A stretch of 64,000 bases of DNA from Mesorhabditis belari (GCA_958450365.1 CAUEEP010000750.1:558001-622000), one strand, 5' to 3'; positions 42,172-54,979 are shown, counted from the first letter of the stretch. The notes: generated from the sequence alone by a model not told the origin. A program made the numbers and translations.

Positions 42172-42940
42172 TGGGTTGAAATATAATGCGGGAAAATCTC
42201 CGAACTCGAATGTATTTGTCCCTATAAAGTGTGTTTCAAATTCTTAAGCGCACTAGTGAAAATATTTTGATTTATCGACCTAGTTTTTGCCATACCAAAA
42301 GTTAAAGATCAAAACTAATCATCTGTACAAGCATCAGAACGATTAATTAATTGAAAAATGAGATTTAGCATTGAAGTGATGAGGTTTTGAAGAGCAGAGA
42401 CGTCGAGCAGAGACGTTGAGATCACTTCAAGCTAAACAAATCGCTGCTTTAAGTGCAAAAACGTCTTGAAACTGACGATGATTCTTGTAGACAGCTCGTT
42501 AGTAATATTGGGTTGAAATATAATGAGGAAAATCTCCGAACTCGAATGTATTTGTCCTTATAAAGTGCGTTTCAAATTCTTAAGCGCAACTAAGAAAACA
42601 TTTTGATTTATTGACAAAAATTCAGAAAATCAAAAGTGAAAATTAAAACTAATCATCTGTACAAGCATCAGAACGATTAATTACTTGAAAAATGAGATTT
42701 AGCATTGAAGTGATGAGGTTTTGAAGCTCTGACTACTGTAGTATCTGGTCCTAGGGTGCATGAGATTAAACCAGGTCCAGGCCTAGGCCTATTCAGCTAA
42801 AGATACTGTGTGACACCCAGAATGAATGAAAATCTAAAAAATCTAGGGTTTGCCATATACTTAGCTGAATGTTTGAACGATAGCCATTCACCGTTCCAGG
42901 ATCGCTCCAGCGTCGAGCAGAGACGTTGAGATCACTGCAA
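42172..42940. repeat. Two Tc1-derived dispersed repeat copies in tandem
   Basis: Copies begin with TTGGGTTGAAATATAATG at 42171 and 42507 and share all the blocks of the 2230-4380 family. The first abuts the mariner at 41615-42165. Confidence 0.8.
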
Positions 42941-43229
42941 GCCAACCAAAAACTTGTTGTCATCTTGGGGGGTTCATAGCGCATCCTATGCGCTATGAAC
43001 CCTGTTTAACGGACATTCTTTTTTTATGGGTGGTGAAATAAATAGTTGTTTATAGTTGAAAAGTAGCAGATTTTTGGTTCCAATTCTAAATTGAACCGAA
43101 AAACTCTTTGAATTCGAACGTTTGCGCCATAATGAATGCACAGACGGGCTATTGGTTGCACTCGATCATTTTTGTATATTTGGTTGGAAATTGGTTTCAA
43201 TTTGGAAAGTAGCTGGAAAAAATTTTTTC

Positions 43230-43495
43230 AACGGTGATGTGAGGCGCCCTAGTAGTGAAAAGATAAGAGATTTTTCTATTATTTTCTTTTTATTGTTTAG
43301 ATAGGAAGAAATTGATCAGTTGAATTAAAGAGTTTCGCAATGTTGACGCAAAGGCGTTATGAAATGGTTACGATCAGTGTTTTTGGATATTTGTGGGGTT
43401 GAGGGCACTATATTTTTTAAAAACCACTTTATCTGACGTAGTTTTTTTTGTACATGTACATTCTTGTTGATCACCGGTTTATTGTAACTCGAAGT
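43230..43495 (+). repeat. 300-bp dispersed repeat copy
   Basis: Contains GTGAAAAGATAAGAGATTTT, AGCGTTATGAAATGGTTACG-type sequence and CCACTTTATCTGACGTAG. Counterpart of 38935-39185 in arm A. Confidence 0.8.
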
Positions 43496-43734
43496 CTTGT
43501 TGTCAAGACCATTTTGTAGAAGTCTTGTTGACTTTGATCGGATCCGATTCAATAGACCTACAATCGAATCCATTCAAAAGTAAATTTATTCGACACGAAT
43601 AAAGAATGACAACACAACGGAGGAAATTTTAATCCCTAGTTACCCCTATATTACCCAAATGTTGTTACGATAATAATGAGAAAAAGAATCAATCTTTTTC
43701 CATCACGAAAATCACACTTCATTTTTAGTTGTAG

Positions 43735-44400
43735 AAATCAAGAAAGCAAAATATGCTTTATAATCTCTTCCCCACTTCGTCACCCGCCAAAGCGATTTCG
43801 ATATCCTCTTTGATTGAAGGTCTTTGATTCCGGTATGAGGTACAGAACAAAATAGACTAAAGGTAATAGAACCAGATTAATAATGGCTACTATGAGAAAG
43901 CCAGTAAGAAATAGTTTCAATGCACGAATAAGTCTCACAGCTCGTCGATAATTGGAAAGAAAATAGAAAACGAAAAGAGAAGTAGTGATCCAGAAAAGCC
44001 ACCATCCTAATTTGATATCATTTTGCCATCGTTTCTGAATTTTTCCCTTGCTAATCGTAGCTTCTTCATCGGTCACATATGGAGATAAAGTTTTTGCCTC
44101 ATTGGTTTCTGGGTTTTTCGAATCTTGCTTATAATTCGCATTTTCTTTTTCAAATAAGAAAAATGCGATAAAGAGATAAAGAGCAAAGATGACGATAGAA
44201 AGATAGAATAAATAATCGAGAACTCGAAAAACGATATTTTTTAGGTTATATCGATTGGTTTGTTGATTAGACACGTGGGCATTGACTTCGTGAAAGATCG
44301 CCTTGTCTGCCTTGTCGACTCCATCGATTTGTTTGTTGACTTGTAGTGATGGTGAGATTATTTCGTAGGCATCTAGAATACAAATTGATTTATTTAATCT
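43735..44400 (-). pseudogene. Three-pass membrane protein, copy B, damaged
   Basis: The minus frame (ending at 43780) encodes residues matching copy A from NQQTNRYNLKNIVFRVLDYL to NQRGYRNRFGG, including all three hydrophobic segments and the acidic loop. A frame break after NRF loses the RVTK...NEL tail, and a short deletion near 44280 separates it from the upstream LDAYEIISPSLQVNK segment. Confidence 0.7.
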
Positions 44401-44699
44401 CTGAAAGCGTCAATAAACTATTTGTAACAGGTTTCAAAAAGAAAAAAAAGGTTTTTCTTTATAAATGATGACCGACAAATGGCCGATTGATTAGGAGTCT
44501 TAGCTCCTAGTCAGAAAGAAGGAAGAGGGGTCAAGAATTCAATCCCTAGATCATCTGTTCTTTGTTTCATATAAATGGGTCTTTTCTTAACAATATTTAG
44601 CGTTAGAGGCTTATTGTGTATTATGTTCAAATTATCCATTTTGAATAAATGTATTTTTTAAAAAATAACTCTAAGCTTATCCAAGTGTGTCTTCAAAAG

Positions 44700-45069
44700 A
44701 TTCAAAAATCTTCAAAAAGTCGAAACTTCGGTGCAAGACTACTTTGGGATCCCGAATCTTTCGAATCAGACATTCGAAGTCGCAAAAAAGAGCATAGTTG
44801 ATAATAATGGCGAATATCGAAATAAAGTTTTTGCCTTATTGGTTTTTGGGTCGTTCGAATGTTGGTTATAATTCGCACTTTCTTTTGCAAGTATCTAATC
44901 TAAACGAACCCTCCTCTTTACACACAGTTCGATCACTTTTTGGAATACAGAAGCCGAGTCGGTCAACGAACACAAAACCCGATCGCCATAACAAAGTTAT
45001 CGCGTTGAACAATCGATAGCCCATTTGATGATGGGAACATTCAAACTGAAGCACAGTTTTAAATTTCAA
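44700..45069 (-). pseudogene. Small Cys-containing frame, copy B
   Basis: Minus-strand equivalent of 37259-37625, beginning MKFKTVLQFECSHHQMGYRL and containing RLGFCIPKSDRTVCK. It sits beside the end of the Tc1 element, as in arm A. Confidence 0.45.
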
Positions 45070-45079
45070 TACGGGAATA

Positions 45080-47908
45080 CAGTTATTTGCAAAATGATCG
45101 GACCACCCTCGATTTTTGCGATTTTTGATTTTACATAACTAAAAATGCAAAATGATTCTTAAATTCGAATTTTATATACAAAAGTACGTCCAAATACCGT
45201 TTGCCAAATAATTTACTTTAAAAGGCAAAATTTTTTAAGCATTTCTGTATTTTACACCTGTTGCAAAATGATAGGACCACTGCGTTTCTTTTTGATTTTC
45301 TACTTGTAATAACCATGTTTTTTGCTTACTCTTTATTTTTTAGGAAGAAGGAGCTTGGAATATCGCTTTCGAGGATCGAACAGATGAAGATTTTGATTTT
45401 GAAAGGAAGAAGGCTGCCGAATAGGAAGATCGCAAAAAAATAAAGCGCTCGCACCAAGTTGTCTCAAATTTCTTGAAGGATCCTTCCAAGTATGGTAAGA
45501 AAAAGTCTCCGGGACGTCATCGAAAGCTCACGGTCCGCGCTGAACGGCATATGGGACGTCTGTTGTCGAATTTGGTGATGTCGCTACAGGGCCTCAAGGT
45601 ACAAATTGGAGTTCCCGTCCACAAAAGCACTCTTTTTCGAGCCATCAAGTGTTACATCCGTTACATCAAAAGAGCAATCATGAAGAAAGCACCAAAACTG
45701 AAGTCGCCACACAAAGAAAAAAGGATGTCTTGGGCTCAGGATCACATCACCATCGATTGGAAAAAAGTAAACTTTTTGCCTTGAGTTGTTAACTATTTTT
45801 TTCTTTGTAGGTGACAAAAAATTTAATTTGGATGCTCCCGACGGCAACAAGTACTATTGGCACGATTTGAGAAAAGATCCAATGCTTTGTGGGCGTCGAA
45901 ACATCGGAGGAGGATTACTGATGATATGGGGCGCTTTCAATGTGGATAACGTTCTTGATTTAGAATTTGTGACTTGTCGCAAGAACTCGAACGATTACCA
46001 GGTTGTCCTTGCGGATCAACTACTTCCTTTCCTTGCGGATCAACTACTTCCTTTCCTTGCGGATCAACTACTTCCTTTCCTTCCAACTAAACCGAGGGAA
46101 ACACTATATTTTTCAACAGGATAATGCTTCAATTCATGTCAGCCAATCCACTAAAGCTTTTCTGGAACGTTACAACATCGATTTTCTCGAATGGCCTGCC
46201 TGCTCACTGGACTTAAACCCAATGGAAAACTTATGGGGCATCCTTGTGAGGAATATTTATGCTAATGGAAAGACTTACGACACGATTTCGCAACTCAAAA
46301 AAGCAATTTTGCAAGTTTGGACGTAAATTCCACCACAAACGCTTCAAAACTTAGTGAACTCGATGAAAAATCGACTACTCGACGTCATCGACAAAAAAAG
46401 GAGCATCTATTGATTATTAATCAACTTTTTATTCGTTTTTCTTTTGTTTATTCTCAATTGTTATTTTTTATGTGGTCCTATCATTTGGCCACAGGTGTTA
46501 AATAAAGAAAATGTTATAATTTTGTTGAAATTTGTTCAGATAATGTTAAAAATGGTATAGATGCCTATTTTTGTATATGTCGTAGCCGATTATGAATTTC
46601 AGCCGATTATGAATCAAATGATTTCGCTAGCGAAAATCATAATCGGCTAGCCGATTATGAATCATTCATAACCGGCTAGCCGATTATGAATGAAAGTAGC
46701 TTTTTCTAGAACTTTGTCGTCAAATGCAAATTATTTTTTTATGTTGTAGTTGGTAAAACCCAAATTCCCCCAGTTCGAGTACGGATCGGCAACTTTCCCA
46801 TTTCGACCCAGAATTTAAATGTTTTGAACCGTAATACGTTACTAGTTACCACTTGTTAATCATGCTTTATACTTTCGAACAAAGTTTAAGAGTTTTCACG
46901 TTTTTAACTTTTGTCTTTTATATTTTCATCGGACTAAATTTTTTTTTGGATGGAGGATCGATTTGCTGAAACTTTCACGCAATATCAATCTCAAAGAAAG
47001 AAGATTTTGATACCGTCTGCTGACAAATACAATGAAATTGCTGTGAAAATCAAAGAATTCAGCGAGGGAAACGATAAGAAGAAAAAATCATGCGATGATG
47101 TCAACTTGCTAAATCGTTTCTCTCTTCGATACGAACAGGACCAGGCGAATCTCTACAGTCACGGAAGTGGGCAAAACAATCAACCAAAGCGAGTGGTCAA
47201 GAAGGAGGAGCTCTTCAATCTACTGATGGATACAGAACCACAGAAACCGCAACCACAGAAAATCCAACTTTTTTTCCGAACACAAGTGATGAAGTGGGCG
47301 AGGAGTTCGAGTTAAATTCATTTCAAAATTAATACTATTTTTTATTTTCGGCCATAAGCATTGCAACTGCACAAATGGATGTTTGAATGGACGGTGTGCC
47401 TGTCGAAAAGCCAACGTCCTCTGTAATAGCCGATGTCACCATAGCAATTCCTGCTTGAACAAGGGATAATTTTGTAAACCTTTGTTAATCTTTTGGCTTG
47501 TTAATTTTGTTATTGTTATTGTTGCTATGTTTGTCGTTATTGTTTAATTCTAGAAAATTTGTTAATATGTTTTTGTTTACATTCAATAAACGTGGTTAAA
47601 ACGTCAGGAGTTACCTTGACAACAACGGCACTAAACAATTAAATATCAACATAATAATTTGCATTTGACGACAAAGTTCTAGAAAAAGCTACTTTCATTC
47701 ATAATCGGCTAGCCGGTTATGAATGATTCATAATCGGCTAGCCGATTATGATTTTCGCTAGCGAAATCATTTGATTCATAATCGGCTGAAATTCATAATC
47801 GGCTACGACATATATATTACTAGGATTTAAAAGCTATTTCGCGTTATTAAATTTCATAGCCAAAAAATGTAAAATTTAGGGATGGTCCGATCATTTTGCA
47901 ACGCACCT
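45080..47908 (+). mobile_element. Tc1-type transposon in arm B, with a nested Ginger-like insertion
   Basis: Same element and same site as 35721-37248 but inverted, flanked by TA (45078-45079, 47909-47910). The transposase reads on + with an early stop after RKIAKK, the shared TGA at 45782-45784, and then [23 protein letters not shown] and [11 protein letters not shown] 24-bp unit encoding LADQLLPF is present three times (46013-46081), where arm A has one. Dead. Confidence 0.9.
46578..47810 (+). mobile_element. Ginger-like transposon, copy 2, nested in the Tc1 of arm B
   Basis: Starts TGTCGTAGCCGATTATGAAT and ends ATTCATAATCGGCTACGACA, with TATA duplicated on both sides (46574-46577, 47811-47814). 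The inverted ends extend about 160 bp and contain smaller palindromes (CGGCTAGCCG, TTTCGCTAGCGAAA). An internal frame (46950-47315) keeps RFAETFTQYQSQRKK and NRFSLRYEQDQANLY but lacks the integrase core after VVKKEELFNLLMDT. The empty site survives in arm A. Confidence 0.9.
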
Positions 47909-50900
47909 TACAATGAATGAAAGATGATGAAAGAGTGTGCTAAACGAACCGTTCCATGTGGTCGAATAAGAGCGTTTTGTTGTTTACAAAGTGCCGGTGG
48001 AGTGAAAGGAATATGACGAAGAATCTAAAACATAATTGCCTTATTTTATAGAAACTCAAAAGATCTCAAAACTTTACCTCATTTTTCCAATCGGTCATCG
48101 TTGCTTGGAGTTTTTCTGGTTCCCAGCGATCTTTCCATTCATTACCCGAACAGCTAAAGTTTTACCGTAATATCTGCAAACGCCTTTCCCCATAATTATG
48201 GAGGTAATCACGTATTCAAGGTTGCAACAGAATCATATAACAATTTTGAACGCTTTGTTTTCCTTGCTGTGTTTAAACTATTGGGAATGTATATGAAATA
48301 ACTAAATGTTCAACAAAGCATTTATCTCTTGCTCTTGAAGCTCTTGCTCTTGAAGCTCTTGAATTCGGCTTTCTTTTAATACGAAAAGTAATTTCAGAAA
48401 AGAATTGTTTAGAAAAAATAGCGACTATGCGATTGTACGAGAGGGAGAGCTTCTATTGGATCAAATACAATCTTCATTCTCGTTTTAGTATATTTGTTTC
48501 GGTTAATCTTTTGTAATCGATGAAAAACAAATGTTTTTAAGTTACAATCTAAGCACCAAACCCTGTAATGATCTCTTGAATATTTTGATGAATTCGCTTT
48601 GTGCTTCTCGGTCGTTCCCCATTATCGATTTTCTTTGAGATTGTGATTCCGTCCTTTTTGGCAAACGGTACTCTGAAATGTGTTGAATATTGCTAAGCGG
48701 TGGTCAAAACCAAGCGGCTTTAGCGATTTCAGAAACACTAAAAACTTTTTACTCACAAATCTTTAGTACTTATTCTCGAAAAGCGAGCGACCAAAGTACC
48801 ATTGCTGCTCCATAAACATCGTCCTTGTAATGGGCCCGATTGATTGGCTAGATTCAAATACCGTATTCTCTCTAATAGTAGTGCGTACTACTATTTTTTC
48901 AATCCCTCCTGGGCCTATTAGAGAATACTATTAGAGAGAATACGCTATACTTTGCTTCACATAATTATGTATTTATCCCAATTTTTTTTATGTGGTATAT
49001 CATATTTCAAAAGCTTTCCGAAAAGAAATTCAATTTAACAACCCAAAACACACCTATTGATTGATTTAATACTTACAGTTGATTGAAAAACCTTTCACCT
49101 GTCCGGGTGGACTATATGGTCCAACAATGCGAGCCCTGTTGAGTGTAAGTTGATCTGTGGCCGCTCCAAAATCACATAAACGAATCTCTCGGAAGTTATT
49201 TTGCAATAAAATACTAAATTCTTTGATGAATCAGTGTTATTTTGCAAAAGAAACTTATTTGGTTTAATGTCTCGATGCACGATTCCCTTAGCCTTCATGA
49301 AAGTGATTGCTGAGGCGAGTTGTTCCATCCAGACGACGATGTGAAACACATTGTACAACAGTTGGGCTTCTCCAAAGATTGCTGAATACCGGATTTTCTT
49401 TTAGAATAGCACCCTTTAAGGTTAATTTCGTCTCTATAAAAGTTCGTTTTTGAAAAATATTACTTAAATGATGTATAGCCGACTCTTTCTATAAAAGATT
49501 GGAATTTTTCGTCCCGGCCGACGCTAACCTATTTTAAAACTAAAAAAACTCTAGATAGCGAAATTCTATATACCATATTTTCTCTAACAATAGTGCACTC
49601 TGAGAGTTGCCTAAATTCCACGAAATCTCGAGAACTGCTTATCAGAACCTATCGATGTGGGGTCGGAAAATGTAGCTGACGATGAGATCTAGTGGAGGAT
49701 TTGAGTGTTGAGCTTCTGCAAAAAATTCACAACTGTAAAATAGTCACCAACCCGGCTTGCTGGGGTGCACTTCTACTATTAGAGAGAATAGGGTAACCGT
49801 TTTTTTTACCTTTTCTTTATTTGAGAATAACAAAGGTATGTTAAACAAAAGTGGAGGTCATTGACAAAATGAAGAAAACACAATTTTGTCATAGAATAGA
49901 ATCAAAGCAATATCCGTACAACCTCACAATTAAAAACTGATGATTTTAAAAACAAAGATTAATTGGAGTGTTAAATAGACTGTGTTCCTCACGGTTAAAC
50001 TAATTACTGTATTCTCTCTATTCGAGCTGCCTGGACAGCACTAGGAAGCATCAAAGAAGTCACGAAGATGCTCAAGAATCACCAGAGAACTCGGGCACAC
50101 CTCTTCGACAGCACCGTCCTCCCGGCACTCTGCTACGGAACAGAGACCTGGGCCACGACACAGACCATCGAACGAGCCTTGAGAACGACAAATCGAGCCC
50201 TTGAAAGGAACCTCCTCGGGCACAATAGGAAGACGCAGCTCGACCAAGCGATAAGAAGTACGGATATGCGCCGGCTCTCGGGACTCAGAGATCCAGTGGA
50301 AGTGATTGAGAAAAAAAGACTCAGATGGGCCGGCCACGTAGCCAGAAGAACAGACGACAGATGGACGATACGGATCACAGAGTGGCTACCACGAGACCAG
50401 AAGAGGCCCATCGGAAGACCAGCAACGAGGTGGAGCAAGAGTAGCAGAGACGGCCAGAGAAAGGATGGCTAGAGTGCAACCACCACCAGCACCAGCAAGT
50501 CGAAGACTTCGAACCAGGAACAACCAAGATAGGAAACACTGGATGACAATAGCAAGGGATAGAGAAATGTGGAAGCAGGTTGTGATCTGCGCAAAATAGG
50601 AAGACCTAAGTGCGAAGACAGATCAAAAAAAATAGAGAGTAGTAAGCATTACTTACAAGTGATGGTAGTCTTACAATTTAGTCTTACAATTTACAATACA
50701 ATACATTTACAATACAATACTTACAATTTATAAACGATATTGAAAAGAAATTTTACTGTTTTATTCGACGCTCCCTTATGGTATTTTCCTCAAGAAAATG
50801 AAACAAAAAATAAAAGTGCTTTCCATGGAAAACTAGTGGAGCCTAGCTTTGTATCCATGTTCCTTTTTGTTAAAATCTTGAAAAAGCTTACCCTGATGAA

Positions 50901-51911
50901 GTGTCTCCAAATTGCAAAGCTCAAGCAAAATACCACTTTGAACATTCTTTTCATCTCTTACGCTACCGAAAAGCTAAAATAAGCGAAAAAGTAAACGCAT
51001 ATTTGATTTTGATTAACTGTGACAACGTAGCGACAGTCGGAGACGATCTGGTGATAGCGAATCTCATCTTCGATAAGCTCCGGATCCTTGGGCCATTTGA
51101 TAGCCAGCTCTCTACTAAAGAAATGAAGAGCTCGTAAAAGTTTTGTCCACAGAAGAAACTAGCTTTACAGCAACTATCATCTACGTATCAAAATTGGCAT
51201 CTAATTCAGAAAATTCGAGCAAATTTGCAAATTTGAGCAGAAAGCCAAGTTTTTCTGAAAATTCTTCAAATCAAAATCGACTCCCCAGAGTTTTGAGAGA
51301 GTCCAATAGTCTCGAAATCTTTAAATTATCTGTAAATGATCTTGATCTTGAAGCTCTAGTTGAATCCTTGACGTTATCTGTGCTACCCATGCCCTTTTCG
51401 TGTTATGTGTATGAATTCATGCGTAATAATCTTAAATCTAGCGCACTTTATCTCAGATCATGAATAAAGTATCTATCTATATATACTATTAACGTTTAGA
51501 TCGATTTGAATTTGAGCAATTGGAAAGATAAAAAGGGTAGATGAAATTTCAGAAAATCTTTGATTTTTCCCTATCTATAACTCTGTCCGTTTGCTTCCAC
51601 AAGCACTGATATTTCAAAATTTCAATTCTACACCCTAAAATCACAGAGAAACAATTTTTCAAATGGAAATTGGTTCATATTAGCTTTTTAGAGCTGCACA
51701 AAAGGTGCGCTAATGGAATGGGTGCGCAAAAAAAAGGTCGCATTTCTTCCATTCTCAATTTATCAAAATGAACAGAATTTTTAGAGTGTTAGCTTTTACA
51801 AACGCCCCACTTGTCGTTTTTGAATCGATTGATCGACACTCGTCCAAAGCCACCCCTCCAAAAGTCTCCAATCACCAAGTAAAATTCATCCTTTGCATAA
51901 ATATTAATCAT
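47908..51911 (-). pseudogene. TKL (TAK1-like) kinase, copy B, splice donor lost
   Basis: All nine exons are recognisable on the minus strand: 51804-51911, 51018-51107, 50892-50973, 49215-49381, 49099-49185, 48774-48847, 48562-48672, 48078-48153 and 47908-48024. Each keeps an open phase. Motifs present: RGGFGRV, LAIKWPKD, HRDIKPNKFLL, CDFGAATDQL, DVYGAAMVLWSL and IDNGERPRS. The exon 6 donor reads ATAAGT instead of GTAAGT (48772-48773), which should block normal splicing. Intron 3 holds a LINE fragment shared with copy C. Exon 7 resembles C (FAKKDGITISKK), not A. The Lys replacing the catalytic-loop Asn is present. Confidence 0.75.
50014..50530 (+). pseudogene. LINE ORF2 C-terminal fragment in kinase B intron 3
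   Basis: Encodes STVLPALCYGTETWATTQTI, RTTNRALERNLLGHNRKTQL and KKRLRWAGHVARRTDDRW, then IGRPATRWSK, the conserved tail of non-LTR retrotransposon polyproteins after the reverse transcriptase. The frame is open from 50068 to 50472. It is GC-rich against its flanks, antisense to the kinase, and bounded by TATTCTCTCTATTCGAG on the left. Confidence 0.85.
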
Positions 51912-52214
51912 TTTGTTGCTGTTAAGTTGTTAAAGTTGTTAAAAAGTTTTGAAAGTCGGTAGAAGCTCTAAGCTCTTCTTTTACAGGAGAAGCCTCTTGA
52001 GCGATTTTTTGGAGCAATATTTTGTTGATAAGAACTCTGAAAGTAGTGTAAACATTGAAGAAAACGGGCCTGAATGTTCTTTCAAAAAAACAAAACAAAT
52101 AGATAGAGTTCTCACTTTTGGAAAGGATTACGAAAGGTCAATAAAGAATGCGTTCAAGAGATTTTTGAAGAGTTTTGAACAAATTTTTGAGAAAAATGCT
52201 TCTTTTAGCAGCTA

Positions 52215-52470
52215 GAGAGGGTGCGGCGAAATTACCCGCACAACTTTTTGAAAAAATAATTGTCGCACGCTTAATTTATCTCAAAAGTCTCAAGTGTTAA
52301 ATAGAGAATTGTAGCCCTTAATCTTGGCTACATTTATCTACCAAAAACTTTCCGATTCGAGTTATACAACTCATTTAACAAGCGTTTGAATGTGCGCAAG
52401 TCATTTGTCGAATTTGTCTAGTCAAAACTGTCATTTAGCCACTTTTCTTTATTAAAAATTGATAAGAAAA
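52215..52470. repeat. Fold-back family piece at the outer edge of copy B
   Basis: Starts GAGGGTGCGGCGAAATTACC, the same junction that borders copies A (30805) and C (58730). It continues with AATTGTAGCCCTTAATCTTG and CTACCAAAAACTTTCCGATT. Confidence 0.75.
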
Positions 52471-52489
52471 GCTTTTCAATATAGTAGTG

Positions 52490-53177
52490 GGGTAGTGGAA
52501 CTAAGTTGATGAACTAGCATAACCAAAATCTAAGTTGATGTCAAGCGGTCAAATGACAGATTCGCCGGAGAGATGTCGACGCTCATTCAAGTCACTCATT
52601 CGACGCTTGTTAATTGAGTTGTATACGTCGAATCGGAAAGGTTTTGGTAGATAAATGTTGCCGAGAATTAGGGCTACAATCCTCTATGTAACACTTGAGA
52701 CTTTTGAAATAAATTAGAAATTTCCTAGATACTTTTTCAGAGGTGGTCGCTAGACTTTGAGATCACTCTGTAGATTGAAACTTGTATGCAATAAACATGA
52801 TTTAAATAGGCAGCAAGTCAAGCCAAGCCAAGCGAAGAGATGTGCGCTTGGCTTGGGCTGGCTAAAAATATATTTAAATCATGTTTATTGCATACAAGTT
52901 TCAATCTACAGGGTGATCTCAAAGTCTAGCGACAACTTTTGAAAAAGTATCTAGGAAATTTCTAATTTATTTCAAGAGTGGCAAGTGTTAAACAGAGAAT
53001 TGTAGCCCTAATTCTCGGCAACATTTATCTACCAAAACCTTTCCGATTCGACTTATACAATTCATTTAACAAGCGCTTGAATGAGAGTCGACATCTCCGG
53101 CGAATCTGTCATTTGGCCCCTTGACATCAACTTCAATTTTGGTTATGCTAGTTCATCAACTTAGTTCCACTACCCAG
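52490..53177. repeat. About 690-bp palindrome with a nested 145-bp hairpin
   Basis: The left arm starts TAGTGGAACTAAGTTGATGA and the right arm ends TCATCAACTTAGTTCCACTA; intermediate blocks pair throughout. The centre (52769-52913) is a second hairpin with arms CTGTAGATTGAAACTTGTAT and ATACAAGTTTCAATCTACAG and a loop rich in CAAGCCAAG and CTTGGCTTG. The joint reads like one element inserted symmetrically into another. Confidence 0.85.
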
Positions 53178-53299
53178 CTTTTCTGGTCGATCTATTCTGT
53201 GGAAGTTGAACGAAAATTAAACCAAACTCAACCTTCAATTTTGATTATGTCAGTTCAGCCAAAACAATTAAATTTGATTTTTAATGTTAGTAAATGTTG

Positions 53300-53860
53300 T
53301 TAAATACTATTTCAATCTAACGATTTAGGTTAAAAGTCTGTGTTTTGTGTTTTCTTTATTACTTCTAGATAACGATTTTTGATATAACGACTTCATTTCG
53401 CCGTCCCGACAGAGTCATTAAAGTCGATCGACTGTATAATACAGGGTACGACGAACTACCTGAACAACTTTTTGGAAAAGTATCTAGGAAATTTCTAATT
53501 TATTTCAAAAGTCTTAAATGTTATATAAAGAATTGTAGCCCTCAATCTTGTCTACATTTATCTAACAAAAACTTTCCGATTCGACTTATACAACTCATTC
53601 AACAAGCGCTTGAATGCGCGTCGACATCTCTCCGGCGAATCTGTCATTTGGCTGCTTGACATCAACTTCAATTTTGACTATGTCAGTTCAGCCAAAACAA
53701 TTAAATTTGATTCTTAATATTATTGAGTGATGCTAAACACTATTTTTCCATTAAAGAAATATTGGAAAACTTTTCTTTAAAAAATTTTTATAGAGAAAAG
53801 GGGCGAAATGACAGATTTGCCGGAGAGATGTCGACTAGTGCTCATTCAAGCCCTTGTTAT
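53300..53860. repeat. Further fold-back family copies
   Basis: 53430-53860 carries CAGGGTACGACGAA at its start, then TCTCCGGCGAATCTGTCATT and, towards the end, GACAGATTTGCCGGAGAGAT in the opposite sense, so the two halves face each other. 53300-53430 repeats the ATAACGATTTTTGATATAAC block seen at 28430 and 30150. Confidence 0.7.
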
Positions 53861-53869
53861 ATGAGTTGT

Positions 53870-54065
53870 ATAAGTCGGTAAAATCCCATGGTGCTTTGGT
53901 GCTTGCGTCGGTTAGAAGGATACACCATGGTAAGGGCGCGGCTCCCGGGGTAAACCCTAGCCGAGTGACCCCCGGCTTCCACCGTGGCACAGGGGAGGCG
54001 TAGGGGGGAAAATTACCATCCTGCTGACTCTTTAACAACAGCAGGGATAGGCAAGAAGTATTGGA
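53870..54065 (+). repeat. GC-rich interspersed repeat, longest copy
   Basis: Runs from AATCCCATGGTGCTTTGGTG through CCCGGGGTAAACCCTAGCCG and CACAGGGGAGGCGTAGGGGG to ACAACAGCAGGGATAGGCAA. Complement of 29230-29400. Confidence 0.75.
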
Positions 54066-54225
54066 ACCGTATTGGAGAAAAGTTTTTTCCATTTTTTCGC
54101 GCTCTTCATTTTTGACTCATATTATATTAAACAATCATATTATAAATATAGAACATTAAAAGACTCGATGACAAGGAAGATTTCTAATCCGAATCACAAC
54201 AAATCACCAAAAAAAAAAAACTAGA

Positions 54226-54603
54226 AGAACATTCATAGCGCATAAGACCTCCCCCCAAGATGACAAAAAGTTCTGAGACGGTACAGGTAGACAGGTTGAC
54301 ATCTTGGTGGGAGATCTTATGCGCTATGAAGCGCTATGAACCCTGTTTAACGGACATTCTCATCTCGGAAAATTTAACGGACATTCTCTGAAGATTTGGC
54401 TACGGGTACGCACAAACCCTGCCTGATATATATCACGTCACTAAGAACATCAAGCTGTACGCAAGGCACGGTATGTCTTTTCTATTTCTATTAAATAGCG
54501 CATAAGACCTCCCCCAAGATGACAACAGGTTCTTCCAACAACCTTGTTCCAACTTAGGTGACAACCTTGTTGTCATCTTGGGCGGAGGTCTTATGCGCTA
54601 TTT
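54226..54603. repeat. Two hairpin elements (GCGCATAAGACCTCC family)
   Basis: 54226-54360 has TTCATAGCGCATAAGACCTC and a right side ending GAACCCTGTTTAACGGACAT. 54495-54603 has AATAGCGCATAAGACCTCCC and GGAGGTCTTATGCGCTATTT. They are the arm B partners of 29007-29130 and 28771-28884. Confidence 0.85.
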
Positions 54604-54979
54604 TCCCTTATCGATGTATACAAGCAATACTGGATAAGTGAGAGGTGCCTACCTTGCAGGTGCATTATCACAGCTCAATCTCTCGCCTTCTGGCAAGCAA
54701 ACTTTAAGTACTAGCCGAAACGGATACACCCCCAAGATGACAACAGCATCAGAGTTCGCCCTCTTCCGGTGAAACTCCGTAAATCGGGATAATACACTGG
54801 ATGTGGAGTGATTTTTGGCATTTATTTTTTGGCATTTTGGCATTGGCATTGGCTTGGCTTGGCATTGCCTATTTATTGAAGCCCAGTGGACTCATCTTTC
54901 ACTTATCGACTTTAATGACTCTGTCGGGACGGCGAAATGGAGTCGTTATATCAAAAATCGTTATATAGAAGTAAGAAAA

